From NCBI GenBank assembly GCA_903859365.1, contig CAIOMD010000012.1, positions 1 to 34,098 on the forward strand: a stretch of 34,098 nucleotides of DNA. The letters are read 5' to 3'. Numbering within the stretch: position 1 is the first letter of the stretch; the number at the start of each line of letters is the position of its first letter. The notes under the pieces were generated by a model, which did no database searches, had not been told where the DNA came from, and worked only from the letters and a program-made list of their open reading frames with translations. Below, one piece after another: positions 1-9,855 of this stretch. Both the position numbers and the translations under genes were made by a program. Source of the stretch: an uncultured Candidatus Saccharibacteria bacterium. Lineage in GTDB: Bacteria > Patescibacteriota > Saccharimonadia > Saccharimonadales > CAIOMD01.

Positions 1-2
1 AT

Positions 3-170
3 CTTGAGGAGACAGTTGCTGCATTTGCACTACTCGAGAGGGCAAGTGGAGCAACAAGTCCAATGGACAATATTCCTGCAGAGGCAAGATATTTTGCTCT
101 GGAAGAAATATCTTTAATTATATGTTTTAGTTTCATTTTTTTCCTTATTTTTTTTTATAAATTACCCTAA
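3..170 (+). CDS. C-terminal end of an unidentified membrane protein (partial)
   Basis: An open frame enters from the left edge and ends at TAA 168-170, giving 55 residues. The first 35 are helical and acidic (LEETVAAFALLERASG, then PMDNIPAEARYFALEE). They are followed by one very hydrophobic stretch (ISLIICFSFIFFLIFFYK) ending three residues before the stop, as in a tail-anchored or last-helix membrane protein. Of the other two plus frames, one stops at once and the other after about 38 codons. I do not recognise the family. The start lies outside the window. It converges with the secreted-protein gene that ends at 224. Confidence 0.5.
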   Translation, partial: LEETVAAFALLERASGATSPMDNIPAEARYFALEEISLIICFSFIFFLIFFYKLP

Positions 171-223
171 AAGAGTATCATATTTTTTTAAAAGCAACCA
201 TTCTTTATATAGTTTTCCACAGT

Positions 224-994
224 TTAATAATAGCCAGTGGCAATAAGTGTGTGGCTAAAGTTGTAAAATCCAGACGGGGTCGTGTTACTTATATTAAATA
301 TATACGTGACTGTATATGTGGTGTAGCCCGAGCTACTGGCTGATTGCGCTATTATGTCACCTTGCACATATTTATATAGGTTTGACGTGTTATATCCTGT
401 TGCCGCAGTTCCATAGCTGTAAGTGCTTGATGGAAGTTGCTGAGGATTAGACCCTATTGTTGAAGGACTTGTATTGGCTACTAAATTTATACCGAACTGC
501 TCAGTGCCTATTGTTGAAGCGGTCGGAGTGGAGGGTGTAGTTAAATAGTGTGTTATTCCGTTAGATACAGCACTTGGGGCAGGAGATCCATTTATGACAG
601 TGTAGCCACTAGCAAGATATGCCCTGACGCTAAATTGGGCTGTGGTTGATGCAGTGGATGATGAGGATAAAACTCCGACGTTTGTAACAGAATTAGGGGT
701 GACTAGTTCAATATATGGATCCGCCGTTGTTGTGTACCCACCATATGCCTGATAGTTGGCGCTACTGCTATTACCTATACCCGTATCTCCAAGGCTTGCA
801 TTAAGGCAATAATTAGTCGAGCACGCATTCACTACACCTCCTGGACTTACTGATGATTCAGTCACACAGTTTATGCTGCCACAGGAAGTCGTAGTCGCCT
901 TTACTAAGCCAGTAAAGAGCATAGGTACAGAAAAGAAAAGTAAAAAAGATAGATACCAAATTATTCTCTTCAATCTAATTATATTTATCCCCAT
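224..994 (-). CDS. Secreted Ser/Thr-rich surface protein, unknown function
   Basis: 256 residues. The N-terminus is a clear signal peptide: basic start (RLKR), hydrophobic core (IIWYLSFLLFFSVPMLFTGL) and a likely cleavage after VKA near residue 33. The mature part is rich in Ser, Thr, Asn, Gly and Tyr with few charges, as in beta-sandwich surface proteins. Two close cysteine pairs (CGSINC and CSTNYC) near residues 38-63 could form disulfides. The C-terminal half carries GTEQFGINL and ends in YNFSHTLIATGYY with no membrane anchor or sorting motif, so it may be released or bound non-covalently. I cannot assign a function. It is divergent from the fibre-like gene at 1105, and the 110 bp between them must hold both promoters. 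Confidence 0.8.
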   Translation of the reverse strand: MGINIIRLKRIIWYLSFLLFFSVPMLFTGLVKATTTSCGSINCVTESSVSPGGVVNACSTNYCLNASLGDTGIGNSSSANYQAYGGYTTTADPYIELVTPNSVTNVGVLSSSSTASTTAQFSVRAYLASGYTVINGSPAPSAVSNGITHYLTTPSTPTASTIGTEQFGINLVANTSPSTIGSNPQQLPSSTYSYGTAATGYNTSNLYKYVQGDIIAQSASSSGYTTYTVTYIFNISNTTPSGFYNFSHTLIATGYY

Positions 995-1064
995 AATTAT
1001 TTACTATAATAACTCTTTACGATGCTTTTAGGCAAACTGTTAACGCTTGATTGAAAATTTGTAG

Positions 1065-1070
1065 TATAGT
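1065..1070 (+). promoter_or_regulatory. Probable -10 box for the fibre-like surface protein
   Basis: TATAGT lies 34 nt before the ATG at 1105 in an AT-rich intergenic region. No good -35 hexamer is present at 16-18 nt (TTAACG at 1040-1045 is 19 nt away). A second TATAAT at 1098-1103 is too close to the start codon to be used. Weak evidence. Confidence 0.3.
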
Positions 1071-1104
1071 TAAAGGTAATTAAAGCATAAGATTTTTTAT
1101 AATA

Positions 1105-2133
1105 ATGGAAGATAATAATAAAATAACAGAAAATGAAGAGAACTCTCTTGAAACTCCAGAGACACAATTAAATTCGCAAGAATCCCTCGACCCCACAACT
1201 TCTCCGCAACCCATAATTGATGGGCCTGGTGTATCAAGTTCAAAACCAGAAAGTACCGCAAGTGATGCTATAGAAAAACCGAAAAAATCGTTGCCTCAAA
1301 AGATAAAAAAACTCATTTCTAACATTAATATCTACCTTCTGCTCTTTCTACTATTATTAGTAGTGTCTGGTATAGCAGGATTTGCTAGTTACAGGTCAAG
1401 CAAAAGCCAAGCAAAACAAAGCAATATCTTCAATCAAACTTTGAGTGCACAAGATTTGCAAAATCTTAAAAATAACAATGCGACAGTAGGAGATTCATCG
1501 CAAGTATTAACAGTGGCATCGAATTCTATATTTAATGGTCAGGTACTGGTTAAAAATGATCTTAATGTTGCGGGTTCCATACGTGTTGGGGGTGCACTAA
1601 ATTTACCTGGTATAACAGTTTCAGGAACATCTAACTTTCAAAATGTTCAAGTGGCAAGCACACTGAATGTAGCGGGTGATTCTGGAGTACAAGGTACGTT
1701 AACAGTACAAAAAAATCTTTCAGTTTCGGGCTCGGCCACATTCGGCGGTACTATTTCTACACCTGCACTTAATGTTGGTCAATTGACGCTAAGCAATGAT
1801 TTACAGATTAATCGTCATATTACGGTCGGTGGACCTTCTCCTCGTGCGTCAAATGGCTCTAATATTGGATCAGGAGGCACGGTTTCAATAAATGGTTCAG
1901 ATACTTCTGGCACTGTTAATATAAACTTCGGCAATAACCCTTCTGCAGGATATTTTGTAAATGTTGTATTCGCGAACACCTTCACGCAAACCCCTCATGT
2001 AGTTATTAGTCCCAATGCGTCTTCTTGTGCTTCAATTGGTTATTATGTGACGCGAAGTACAACAGGATTTTCTATTGGAGCAAACAGCCCCTCAAGTGGT
2101 ACGTGCTCGTTTGATTACATCATCATGGACTAG
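1105..2133 (+). CDS. Single-pass membrane protein with fibre-like extracellular beta domain
   Basis: 342 residues. The first 70 are hydrophilic and cytoplasmic (Glu/Ser/Pro-rich, then a Lys-rich stretch EKPKKSLPQKIKKL). One TM helix follows (IYLLLFLLLLVVSGIAGFASY, about 76-97), giving an N-in, C-out topology. Residues 130-240 are short repeating beta-strand units of the type LNVAGSIRVGG, LNVAGDSGVQGTLTVQ and LSVSGSATFGGTI, which resemble the shafts of phage tail fibres and trimeric adhesins. The last 60 residues (FANTFTQTPHVVISP, then a Cys pair and TGFSIGANSPSSGTCSFDYI) resemble the small C-terminal receptor-binding or trimerising domains of such fibres. Surface attachment to a host cell is an inference that fits an episymbiont. 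Its TAG stop overlaps the atpC stop on the other strand within CTAG. Confidence 0.75.
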   Translation: MEDNNKITENEENSLETPETQLNSQESLDPTTSPQPIIDGPGVSSSKPESTASDAIEKPKKSLPQKIKKLISNINIYLLLFLLLLVVSGIAGFASYRSSKSQAKQSNIFNQTLSAQDLQNLKNNNATVGDSSQVLTVASNSIFNGQVLVKNDLNVAGSIRVGGALNLPGITVSGTSNFQNVQVASTLNVAGDSGVQGTLTVQKNLSVSGSATFGGTISTPALNVGQLTLSNDLQINRHITVGGPSPRASNGSNIGSGGTVSINGSDTSGTVNINFGNNPSAGYFVNVVFANTFTQTPHVVISPNASSCASIGYYVTRSTTGFSIGANSPSSGTCSFDYIIMD

Positions 2134-2438
2134 ACGTCCAGAAAAACAATAACATCGTTATCCTTGACTTGCATTATGCCTTTAGAGATATCTATTTGTC
2201 TGTCTTTATTGTCCGCTGTATGAATTTTTAACGTATAGGGAGAGAGGAGAGTTATGAAATTGTGATGTTGGGCTAATACATCAAATGGCCCAGTTTGATT
2301 CAGGGCAGATACGCTTTTCACAACTCCCTCAAAATATACCTTATAAGGTGCATATACTTTCAGATGAAATTCATCACTACCAAGTTCACTTTCTTCACTT
2401 ACTATTTGACCAGTAGATGCGTCTTGTCTGGATGCCAT
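2130..2438 (-). CDS. atpC: F1 ATPase epsilon subunit, short form
   Basis: 102 residues, against about 130-140 for usual epsilon subunits. After a non-homologous 20-residue lead, the visible part matches the N-terminal beta-sandwich: FHLKVYAPYKVYFEGVVKSVSALNQTGPFDVLAQHHNFITLL matches the family pattern of ...V..P....yeG.v..v......G.fdvLp.H...it.l. It then ends at IDISKGIMQVKDNDVIVFLDV, so the C-terminal helical hairpin that normally inhibits ATP hydrolysis is missing. Epsilon normally clamps gamma to the c-ring on the cytoplasmic side. It starts 3 nt after the beta stop, last in the operon. No terminator is visible; the gene overlaps the convergent fibre-like gene by 4 bp. Confidence 0.85.
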   Translation of the reverse strand: MASRQDASTGQIVSEESELGSDEFHLKVYAPYKVYFEGVVKSVSALNQTGPFDVLAQHHNFITLLSPYTLKIHTADNKDRQIDISKGIMQVKDNDVIVFLDV

Positions 2439-2441
2439 GGT

Positions 2442-4590
<2,149 letters not shown>

Positions 4591-4594
<4 letters not shown>

Positions 4595-6024
4595 TTTTTT
4601 ACCCCCACAAGAATTTTATCTTTTAGCTGCTTTTTAAGTTCATCAAAGTTTGAATTCTTCTCATCTTCCTTGAGAAGTTTTGCATATTCTGGGACAAATG
4701 TTTTTAAAGCATTCACATCAACTGACTCTTGGTCTGAAAGTTCAAGAATAATCTCAAACATTAGTTGTTGAGCGGCCAAGGTAAATGATTCTGAAGGTTT
4801 TTGATTAAATAACTCTACGATTCTTTTTCCAAGAATTAAATCTTTTTGGCCTTCGAGCGCTAGTTCTGATCCAAAACGAGTATACTCTGCTGATTGGCGA
4901 TATGCTGCCAAAGCTTTAAGTGTTTTTGCTGCTATAGCTTTTTGTCTTTTATTGTGTCCTACGCCACCTACACGAGTCACCGAAAGACCATTGTTAAGCC
5001 CGGGTCTGGTACCCTCTCTAAAAATATTTAAATCTAGGATCCATTGACCATCTGTTATAGACATAATATTCGTAGGAAGATATGCTGTTATATCACCGCC
5101 ACTAGCAAGCACTACCGGTAAACAGGTCAATGTTTTAGCATTCGTAGATAATCTTCCTGCTCTCTCGAGTAAACTACTATGAGCATAGAACATATCACCA
5201 GGATAAGAGTCTCTGCCTGGGCTCTTACCACTTAATAAGGAGATTTCTCTATAGGCCATCGCATGAGTAGTTAGGTCATCATAGATTATGACTGCATCTC
5301 TACCAAGATTAATCCAAAAATGTTCTGCAATCGCACAAGCAACATATGGAGCGAGGTAACTCAAAACTAAGGAATCGAACATTGTTGAAACTATAACGAT
5401 AGTGTTTTTGAGCGCCCCACTTTCGCTTAGGTTCGTCAGCAATGAATCAACATCAGCCTTTCTTTTTCCAATAAGAACATAGATAACAACTCTGTCTGTA
5501 TTCTTTTGATTAACCGCTATTTGTGTCATGATTGTCGATTTACCTGACTTACTATCACCCAATATCGCCATACGCTGGCCTTGGGCAATAGGAAATAATG
5601 TATCGATGACCGTCACTCCAGTCTCTAGTTGATCGGATAATTGTTTACGAATATAGAGCGGGGGAGCTTCATTGAAAACGATACCAGTAGTTTCCGCGGC
5701 TATCGGCCCCTTGCCATCAAGAGGTGCTCCAAGTACATTAACAACCCTACCGATGAATTCATTACCCACTTTAGTGATTAGGTCTTTATTTTGTTCAACT
5801 ACTCCAATGCCCGTACTGAGCTCATGTTCACCTAAGTGTAATACGGTTACATGATCTTCATAAATATAATGGACGATTCCTTTGGAACCATCTTCGAACA
5901 TGACTAAGGTGTGTTGTGTCGTCGGTTGAAGACCACGTACTTTTATCATAAATTTATTAACACCGATTACTTCTCCGACCGGATGTTTAGCTTCTACAAG
6001 ACTTTGAAAGTGTTTATTATTCAC
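4591..6024 (-). CDS. atpA: F1 ATPase alpha subunit
   Basis: 477 residues, against about 500-510. The beta-barrel ([17 protein letters not shown]), the nucleotide domain and the C-terminal helical domain are all present. The P-loop is GDSKSGKST instead of the near-universal GDRQTGKT. The arginine finger is kept (GLSVTRVGG), as are [17 protein letters not shown] and [24 protein letters not shown]. The N-terminal helix that binds delta is short: only about 15 residues precede the barrel, against about 27 in E. coli. The start is GTG at 6024, overlapping the delta gene by 8 nt, with GAGGTG running into the start. Non-catalytic nucleotide sites should form, although the altered P-loop may change nucleotide exchange. 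Confidence 0.96.
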
Positions 6025-6475
6025 CTCTTAGTGCCTTTACTAAATCTTTCTGACTATTTTGAAGGTGCTTTCTTAGGGAAAAATCGTATTGTGTTCTATT
6101 AGTGCGAAGCACGGCCCCAACTGAAATCGTAGGCTGAATACCAATGTTCAGAAGAATTTTCGGATCTACTTCTTTTCTAAACCAAGCGATAAGTTTCTGA
6201 TTCACATCATCGGATGGTTCTGTGGCAAAACTCATATGAAAAAGAATTACTTGCTTAAGGGTTTTTTCCAATTGTTTTATGAGTTTTTTGGGAACATTTT
6301 TTTCGTTAAGATTAATTTGATTAAGTTGTACTAAATCCTTAAGCCCAGCAGATAGAGGAATTGGTGATTGAGTTGCTGTTTTACGAACATTATTTTGAAC
6401 AACCAATACATCATAATCTCTAACTTCTCTTTGTATTCTGAGAATATCCTGTTTTGTTGCAATGGTCATTGGCAT
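6017..6475 (-). CDS. atpH: F1 ATPase delta subunit (stator), divergent
   Basis: 152 residues from the ATG at 6475, which I prefer over an upstream in-frame ATG at 6496: GGAG lies 6 nt before it and it begins just after the b-subunit stop. Only the C-terminal part is clearly delta-like: [27 protein letters not shown] matches the family's ...sIiGG.viRigd.viD.Slr..L. The N-terminal part (about 100 residues, [22 protein letters not shown]...) is hard to align with the usual six-helix domain. Delta normally ties the alpha N-termini to the b stalk. The shortened alpha N-terminus fits a modified contact. Confidence 0.85.
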   Translation of the reverse strand: MPMTIATKQDILRIQREVRDYDVLVVQNNVRKTATQSPIPLSAGLKDLVQLNQINLNEKNVPKKLIKQLEKTLKQVILFHMSFATEPSDDVNQKLIAWFRKEVDPKILLNIGIQPTISVGAVLRTNRTQYDFSLRKHLQNSQKDLVKALRGE

Positions 6476-6476
6476 C

Positions 6477-7100
6477 TTAAGCTCCATTTTTAACATCCTC
6501 CAGAATTGCCTTTTTATTCTCCTCTAAGCTCTGGAAGATATACTCAAGTTGATCAGTGAGATCAATCTCTCCGCCAATCGCATCAAGGATATAGTGATTA
6601 AGGATGTCGGCCATATTTTTCTCAAACCGATCAATAAGGCGCTGTTTTTCTTCAGCTGCTTGGTCATTCATTTGTTGTTCAAGTTGCGTTCTTTGTTGAT
6701 CAATGACTTCTTGGGTCTTTTTTATAGATTCTAGCGCTATATCTCGTGCACTCGTTATGGATGCTTCATATTTGGAAAATTCATCTTTAAGCACTTTTTG
6801 AATCTCATCCTTCATAAAAGTGTTGAGTTCGCTAGTCGTCAATCGAAGATCTTGTTGCAAAAATAGAGCATTCTCGCTTATAACTTTTTCAAAATGTAGC
6901 CTACCTCTATTTCTTAGTTCTTCTCTAAAACTATCGTTAAAAACTTCCATTGACTTCTTTTCGGCAATTGCAGCCAAATCGATATCTGGGCTAGCTGATG
7001 TAGCTTTATTTTTTTTCGGACGAGGCCATAACAGATAAAGTAGAATTGACAGAATGGCAGCACTGATTCCTATTCCAAACGCTACCTGATACGAACTCAT
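6477..7100 (-). CDS. atpF: F-type ATPase b subunit-like stator protein
   Basis: 207 residues, longer than the usual 155-170. One N-terminal TM helix (VAFGIGISAAILSILLYLLW, about 6-25) is followed by a basic stop-transfer (PRPKKNK). Then comes a long charged helical region (about 45-205, e.g. DEIQKVLKDEFSKYEASI and VIDQQRTQLEQQMNDQAAEEKQRLIDRF) typical of the peripheral stalk. The position just upstream of delta and alpha supports b. In normal F0 the b helix packs against subunit a. No a subunit is encoded here, so the membrane partner is unknown; the c-like fusion upstream is the only other membrane protein in the operon. Confidence 0.85.
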   Translation of the reverse strand: MSSYQVAFGIGISAAILSILLYLLWPRPKKNKATSASPDIDLAAIAEKKSMEVFNDSFREELRNRGRLHFEKVISENALFLQQDLRLTTSELNTFMKDEIQKVLKDEFSKYEASITSARDIALESIKKTQEVIDQQRTQLEQQMNDQAAEEKQRLIDRFEKNMADILNHYILDAIGGEIDLTDQLEYIFQSLEENKKAILEDVKNGA

Positions 7101-7122
7101 TTCTCCACCCCCAAATTTATAT

Positions 7123-7956
7123 TTAAAGCTTTAGTAATAAGTATACGCCAAAAACACCACTCAGAAAAACTAATAAACTTATGATTACAATTTGCACTAG
7201 ACTCTTGGTAATTATTTTTTTACTTAAAGGGTTTCTTCCAATTGAAATAATGCTACTACGAACGCCTCCATAAATGAGACTTCCGGATACGAATGCTGTT
7301 ATAGCAAGTACTAAAATACTGATATAAACTCTCACTGGAGAAACTATTTTACCAGCAACCAGATTACTTGCCCGAGATAATATGCTCGGTAGACTATTGT
7401 CGGTAATCAGCAATGGATTCTTACCTATCGCTATATCTACAGTCACATACCCAATATGTAGCGTAGATGTTTTTCCTGTAGAGTCTTTAACGGTAACAGT
7501 TCCTATCTGTTGAGCACTATCGTTTGCATTGAATGTACTTATCGACTTACCTACCACCAGAGGGTCTGTCGGTGTTGCCTTGTCACCAATTCCCGTAACT
7601 GCAGATAAAGCGACGAAGTCTCCGGGACTAATAGTACCGTTTTGATCATTCACCATGACGCTTACTCTCCCCGATGTGCTTACGTACACGTTTGTGCTAG
7701 CGTTACCAATCAAAATTGTTGAACTACTGGGATTAACAACGACTCCATGAAGAAGGTTGTATTGCGACGAATTAATTGGCTCAACTTTAGTTACATCTTT
7801 TGGATCTAGTCCAACAATCATTCCATTTTGTAATAGCGTGTCCGATTTGTAACCTTGCGTTACACTTTGCGCTGATGCGATACAATTAAAAACCAAAAAA
7901 ACCGCAATAGCGGACTCAAGCGTGATCAATATTTTTTTAAAATTATACATAGTCAT
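7123..7956 (-). CDS. Secreted-domain / ATP synthase c-like hairpin fusion protein
   Basis: First gene of the ATPase operon. Start at ATG 7956 or ATG 7950; upstream in-frame codons would overlap iscS. Numbering from 7950 gives 275 residues. A signal peptide (YNFKKILITLESAIAVFLVFN, cleavage after ASA) is followed by an outer-face domain of about 170 residues, rich in beta strands and Ser/Thr (NGMIVGLDP, SGRVSVMVNDQNGTISPGDF). The C-terminal 68 residues form two TM helices joined by GGVRSSIISIGRNPLSKK. The RNP loop with flanking Gly/Ala-type residues is the mark of F0 subunit c, and the topology puts this loop in the cytoplasm facing F1. The last 68 residues contain no Asp or Glu; the ion-binding carboxylate 20 residues after the loop Arg is Leu. 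Homology to c is my inference from motif, topology and position. Confidence 0.75.
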   Translation of the reverse strand: MTMYNFKKILITLESAIAVFLVFNCIASAQSVTQGYKSDTLLQNGMIVGLDPKDVTKVEPINSSQYNLLHGVVVNPSSSTILIGNASTNVYVSTSGRVSVMVNDQNGTISPGDFVALSAVTGIGDKATPTDPLVVGKSISTFNANDSAQQIGTVTVKDSTGKTSTLHIGYVTVDIAIGKNPLLITDNSLPSILSRASNLVAGKIVSPVRVYISILVLAITAFVSGSLIYGGVRSSIISIGRNPLSKKIITKSLVQIVIISLLVFLSGVFGVYLLLKL

Positions 7957-7980
7957 CGGAGTAATATGTCTCTGATAATT

Positions 7981-7986
7981 AGTATA
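7981..7986 (-). promoter_or_regulatory. Possible -10 box for the ATPase operon
   Basis: TATACT reads on the minus strand 24 nt before the ATG at 7956, just downstream of the iscS stop. I see no clear -35 at 16-18 nt. The operon could instead be transcribed by read-through from iscS. Confidence 0.35.
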
Positions 7987-7996
7987 GCGCTTTTGC

Positions 7997-9154
7997 TTAT
8001 TTTTTAGGTATATTTTGAATAATACTATCCACGAGTTCCTGCATCGCTTTGTACTCGGTGTATTTACCAATAGTTATTCTGATACTACTTCTTGCCTGTT
8101 CATCATTTAAGCCGATAGCTTTTAGTACATGAGAAGGCTCATCATTACTTGCATTACATGCTGAGCCTGAAGCAACCATAAAACCTGATTCATCGAGTTC
8201 CATAAGTAATCGTTCGTTATCGATGCCATTAATAGTGATGTGAACATTATTAGCGATACGCTTTTTTTCCTTAGGGCCATTTAAGCTACACCCAGGAATT
8301 CTTTGCAACAGCTCATCAATAAGCTTGTTTCGGAGTTGAGTAACTCTATCGGCTTCTTGTTGGTAGTTACTCCGCACCTCATCCCAACTGACACCAAATG
8401 CAACAATTGCGGAAATATTTTCTGTACCACTTCGCAAGTTTAATTCTTGGCCACCTCCTAGTAGTAATGGACTAATGGTAACCCCAGTTTTTACAAACAA
8501 CGCCCCGCACTGCTTTGGGCCATACATCTTACCTGCATTGATGCTTAATAAATCTACTCCTAGTCTAGATACTTGAAGATCCAAATAGTTAGTTGCTTGG
8601 CAGGCATCTGTATGAAAATAAAGAGGGTAATTATTGCCTTCCTCTTTTCTTTTTTTTCTCATTTCTTCAACAAACCTACTTATTTCATAAATGGGCTGAA
8701 TAGTGCCAATTTCATTATTTGCATACATCACGCTTATGAGCACAGTTGTAGGTTTAATTATTTTCTTAATAGCTTCAACTGACACAAATCCACTTGAGTC
8801 CACTTGAATAATCGAATGGTTGTATTTTTGGGCTGGCGCCAACACTGAATCATGCTCGATTGTCGATGCTATCATATGACCATCAGGAAATTTCTGCATT
8901 ACTCCATGAATAGCCAGATTATTTGCTTCTGTCCCACCTGCCGTAAAAATAACTTCGAGTGGCTTAGCACCAATACCTTTAGCGATTTTTTGACGCACTG
9001 CTTCAATGGCATGTTTATTTTTCTTTGCGGAAAGGTAAAGCGCAGAAGCATTAAAGAATTCTTCACTTAAATAAGGTATCATAGCCTCCACAGCTTTAGG
9101 TAACATTGGGGTCGCCGCGGCATAATCGAAATAGCCATATAATTTTCTATTCAT
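7997..9154 (-). CDS. iscS: Cysteine desulfurase, IscS/NifS family
   Basis: 385 residues, full length. It is a PLP enzyme that takes sulfur from cysteine. Visible motifs: FDYAAATPMLP at the N-terminus, GGTEANNLAIHG, TIEHDSVL, the PLP-contacting HTDACQA, the PLP lysine in SINAGKMYGPK, GGGQELNLRSGTENI, and the persulfide Cys in SGSACNASNDEPSHVL, as in group I enzymes. The residue before the PLP lysine is Gly where most members have His. No iscU, sufU or other Fe-S gene lies beside it, so a role in tRNA thiolation is plausible. It ends 41 nt before the ATPase operon and starts 20 nt after a small unknown gene. Confidence 0.95.
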   Translation of the reverse strand: MNRKLYGYFDYAAATPMLPKAVEAMIPYLSEEFFNASALYLSAKKNKHAIEAVRQKIAKGIGAKPLEVIFTAGGTEANNLAIHGVMQKFPDGHMIASTIEHDSVLAPAQKYNHSIIQVDSSGFVSVEAIKKIIKPTTVLISVMYANNEIGTIQPIYEISRFVEEMRKKRKEEGNNYPLYFHTDACQATNYLDLQVSRLGVDLLSINAGKMYGPKQCGALFVKTGVTISPLLLGGGQELNLRSGTENISAIVAFGVSWDEVRSNYQQEADRVTQLRNKLIDELLQRIPGCSLNGPKEKKRIANNVHITINGIDNERLLMELDESGFMVASGSACNASNDEPSHVLKAIGLNDEQARSSIRITIGKYTEYKAMQELVDSIIQNIPKK

Positions 9155-9174
9155 TATATGAATATCCTAACAAT

Positions 9175-9546
9175 TTACACGGCTTGATGGTAGATAGAGG
9201 AAACAATTTTTTTGTAATAAATTTGGATTGCAGCTTTGAGATGTCGAACTTCAGTGGGACTTAGAGCTTGATAGCCCTTTCCGTCTTGAATTTTAACAAT
9301 ACCATTTGGACGCACATCGTATCGTGTATTCCTGACTTGCCGGGCTCCTGAGTGATCAAGCCACTCTTCGTGCCAAACCCAGGTATGTTCATCGAGACAA
9401 AAGAACTCTCTTCGATGTCCATTTGGTACTTGCCCAAAAATAGTTCCACCTAAAATAGCCTCGCGGCGTATCAAATTTCGATATGCCTCGAGACGAGTTT
9501 GAGCAAAACTATTTGATTGAACCTGTGCAATTATTTTACGCAGCAT
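9175..9546 (-). CDS. Conserved-looking small protein, unknown function
   Basis: 123 residues from the ATG at 9546 (MLRKIIAQVQSN). The frame is open farther upstream, but that part would overlap the previous gene by over 100 nt. AGGATC about 8 nt before 9546 is a good ribosome-binding site. The protein has an N-terminal helical part, then a compact alternating segment with many aromatics: GHRREFFCLDEHTWVWHEEW, followed by ARQVRNTRYDVRPNGIVKIQDG and a C-terminal helix. No membrane segment or signal is present, so it should be cytoplasmic. I do not recognise the family. It overlaps the upstream gene by 11 nt, so the two are probably coupled and work together. Confidence 0.75.
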   Translation of the reverse strand: MLRKIIAQVQSNSFAQTRLEAYRNLIRREAILGGTIFGQVPNGHRREFFCLDEHTWVWHEEWLDHSGARQVRNTRYDVRPNGIVKIQDGKGYQALSPTEVRHLKAAIQIYYKKIVSSIYHQAV

Positions 9547-9853
9547 TTTTTTGATCCTGGGAATTAACGAGATGGGTAGCAAATGAATTTTCAACAAATG
9601 CAGACTGCACAAGGTTTCTGGCATCGATTGCTCGGTTTTCTGCTTCACTTAAGATATCGCTGTTTCTTGCTTCAACTTCTTTCACAAAAGGAGAAATAAA
9701 CATTTCCTGCGAAATTGGAGCACGCACGACGCTGGATGCTTCTTGAGAAGTTAAAACTGACAAAGCAAGTTCGGTAGCGCGATAGAGCACGTCGCATCGA
9801 ATCTCTTCGAGTGATTGGTTTTGTCGTTCGTAAATTTCTGGATGTAGTTGCAT
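9536..9853 (-). CDS. Small helical protein, unknown function
   Basis: 105 residues, ATG at 9853 two nt after the tatD stop. It appears largely helical and is acidic near its N-terminus (YERQNQSLEEIRCDVLYRATELALSVL), with a central FISPFVKEVEARNSDILSEAENRAIDAR. No signal peptide or TM segment is seen. I cannot name a family. It overlaps the next gene by 11 nt. Its place between tatD and iscS gives no strong functional hint. Confidence 0.75.
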   Translation of the reverse strand: MQLHPEIYERQNQSLEEIRCDVLYRATELALSVLTSQEASSVVRAPISQEMFISPFVKEVEARNSDILSEAENRAIDARNLVQSAFVENSFATHLVNSQDQKNAA

Positions 9854-9855
9854 GG

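Noticed and set aside
7957-8070. Longer N-terminus for the c-like fusion (start at 8070)
   Set aside because: It would overlap iscS by 74 nt and bury the signal peptide behind 38 polar residues. The ATGs at 7956 and 7950 put the signal peptide at the start.
9547-9648. Upstream extension of the 123-residue unknown gene
   Set aside because: It overlaps the previous gene by more than 100 nt. The ATG at 9546 has a good AGGA site.
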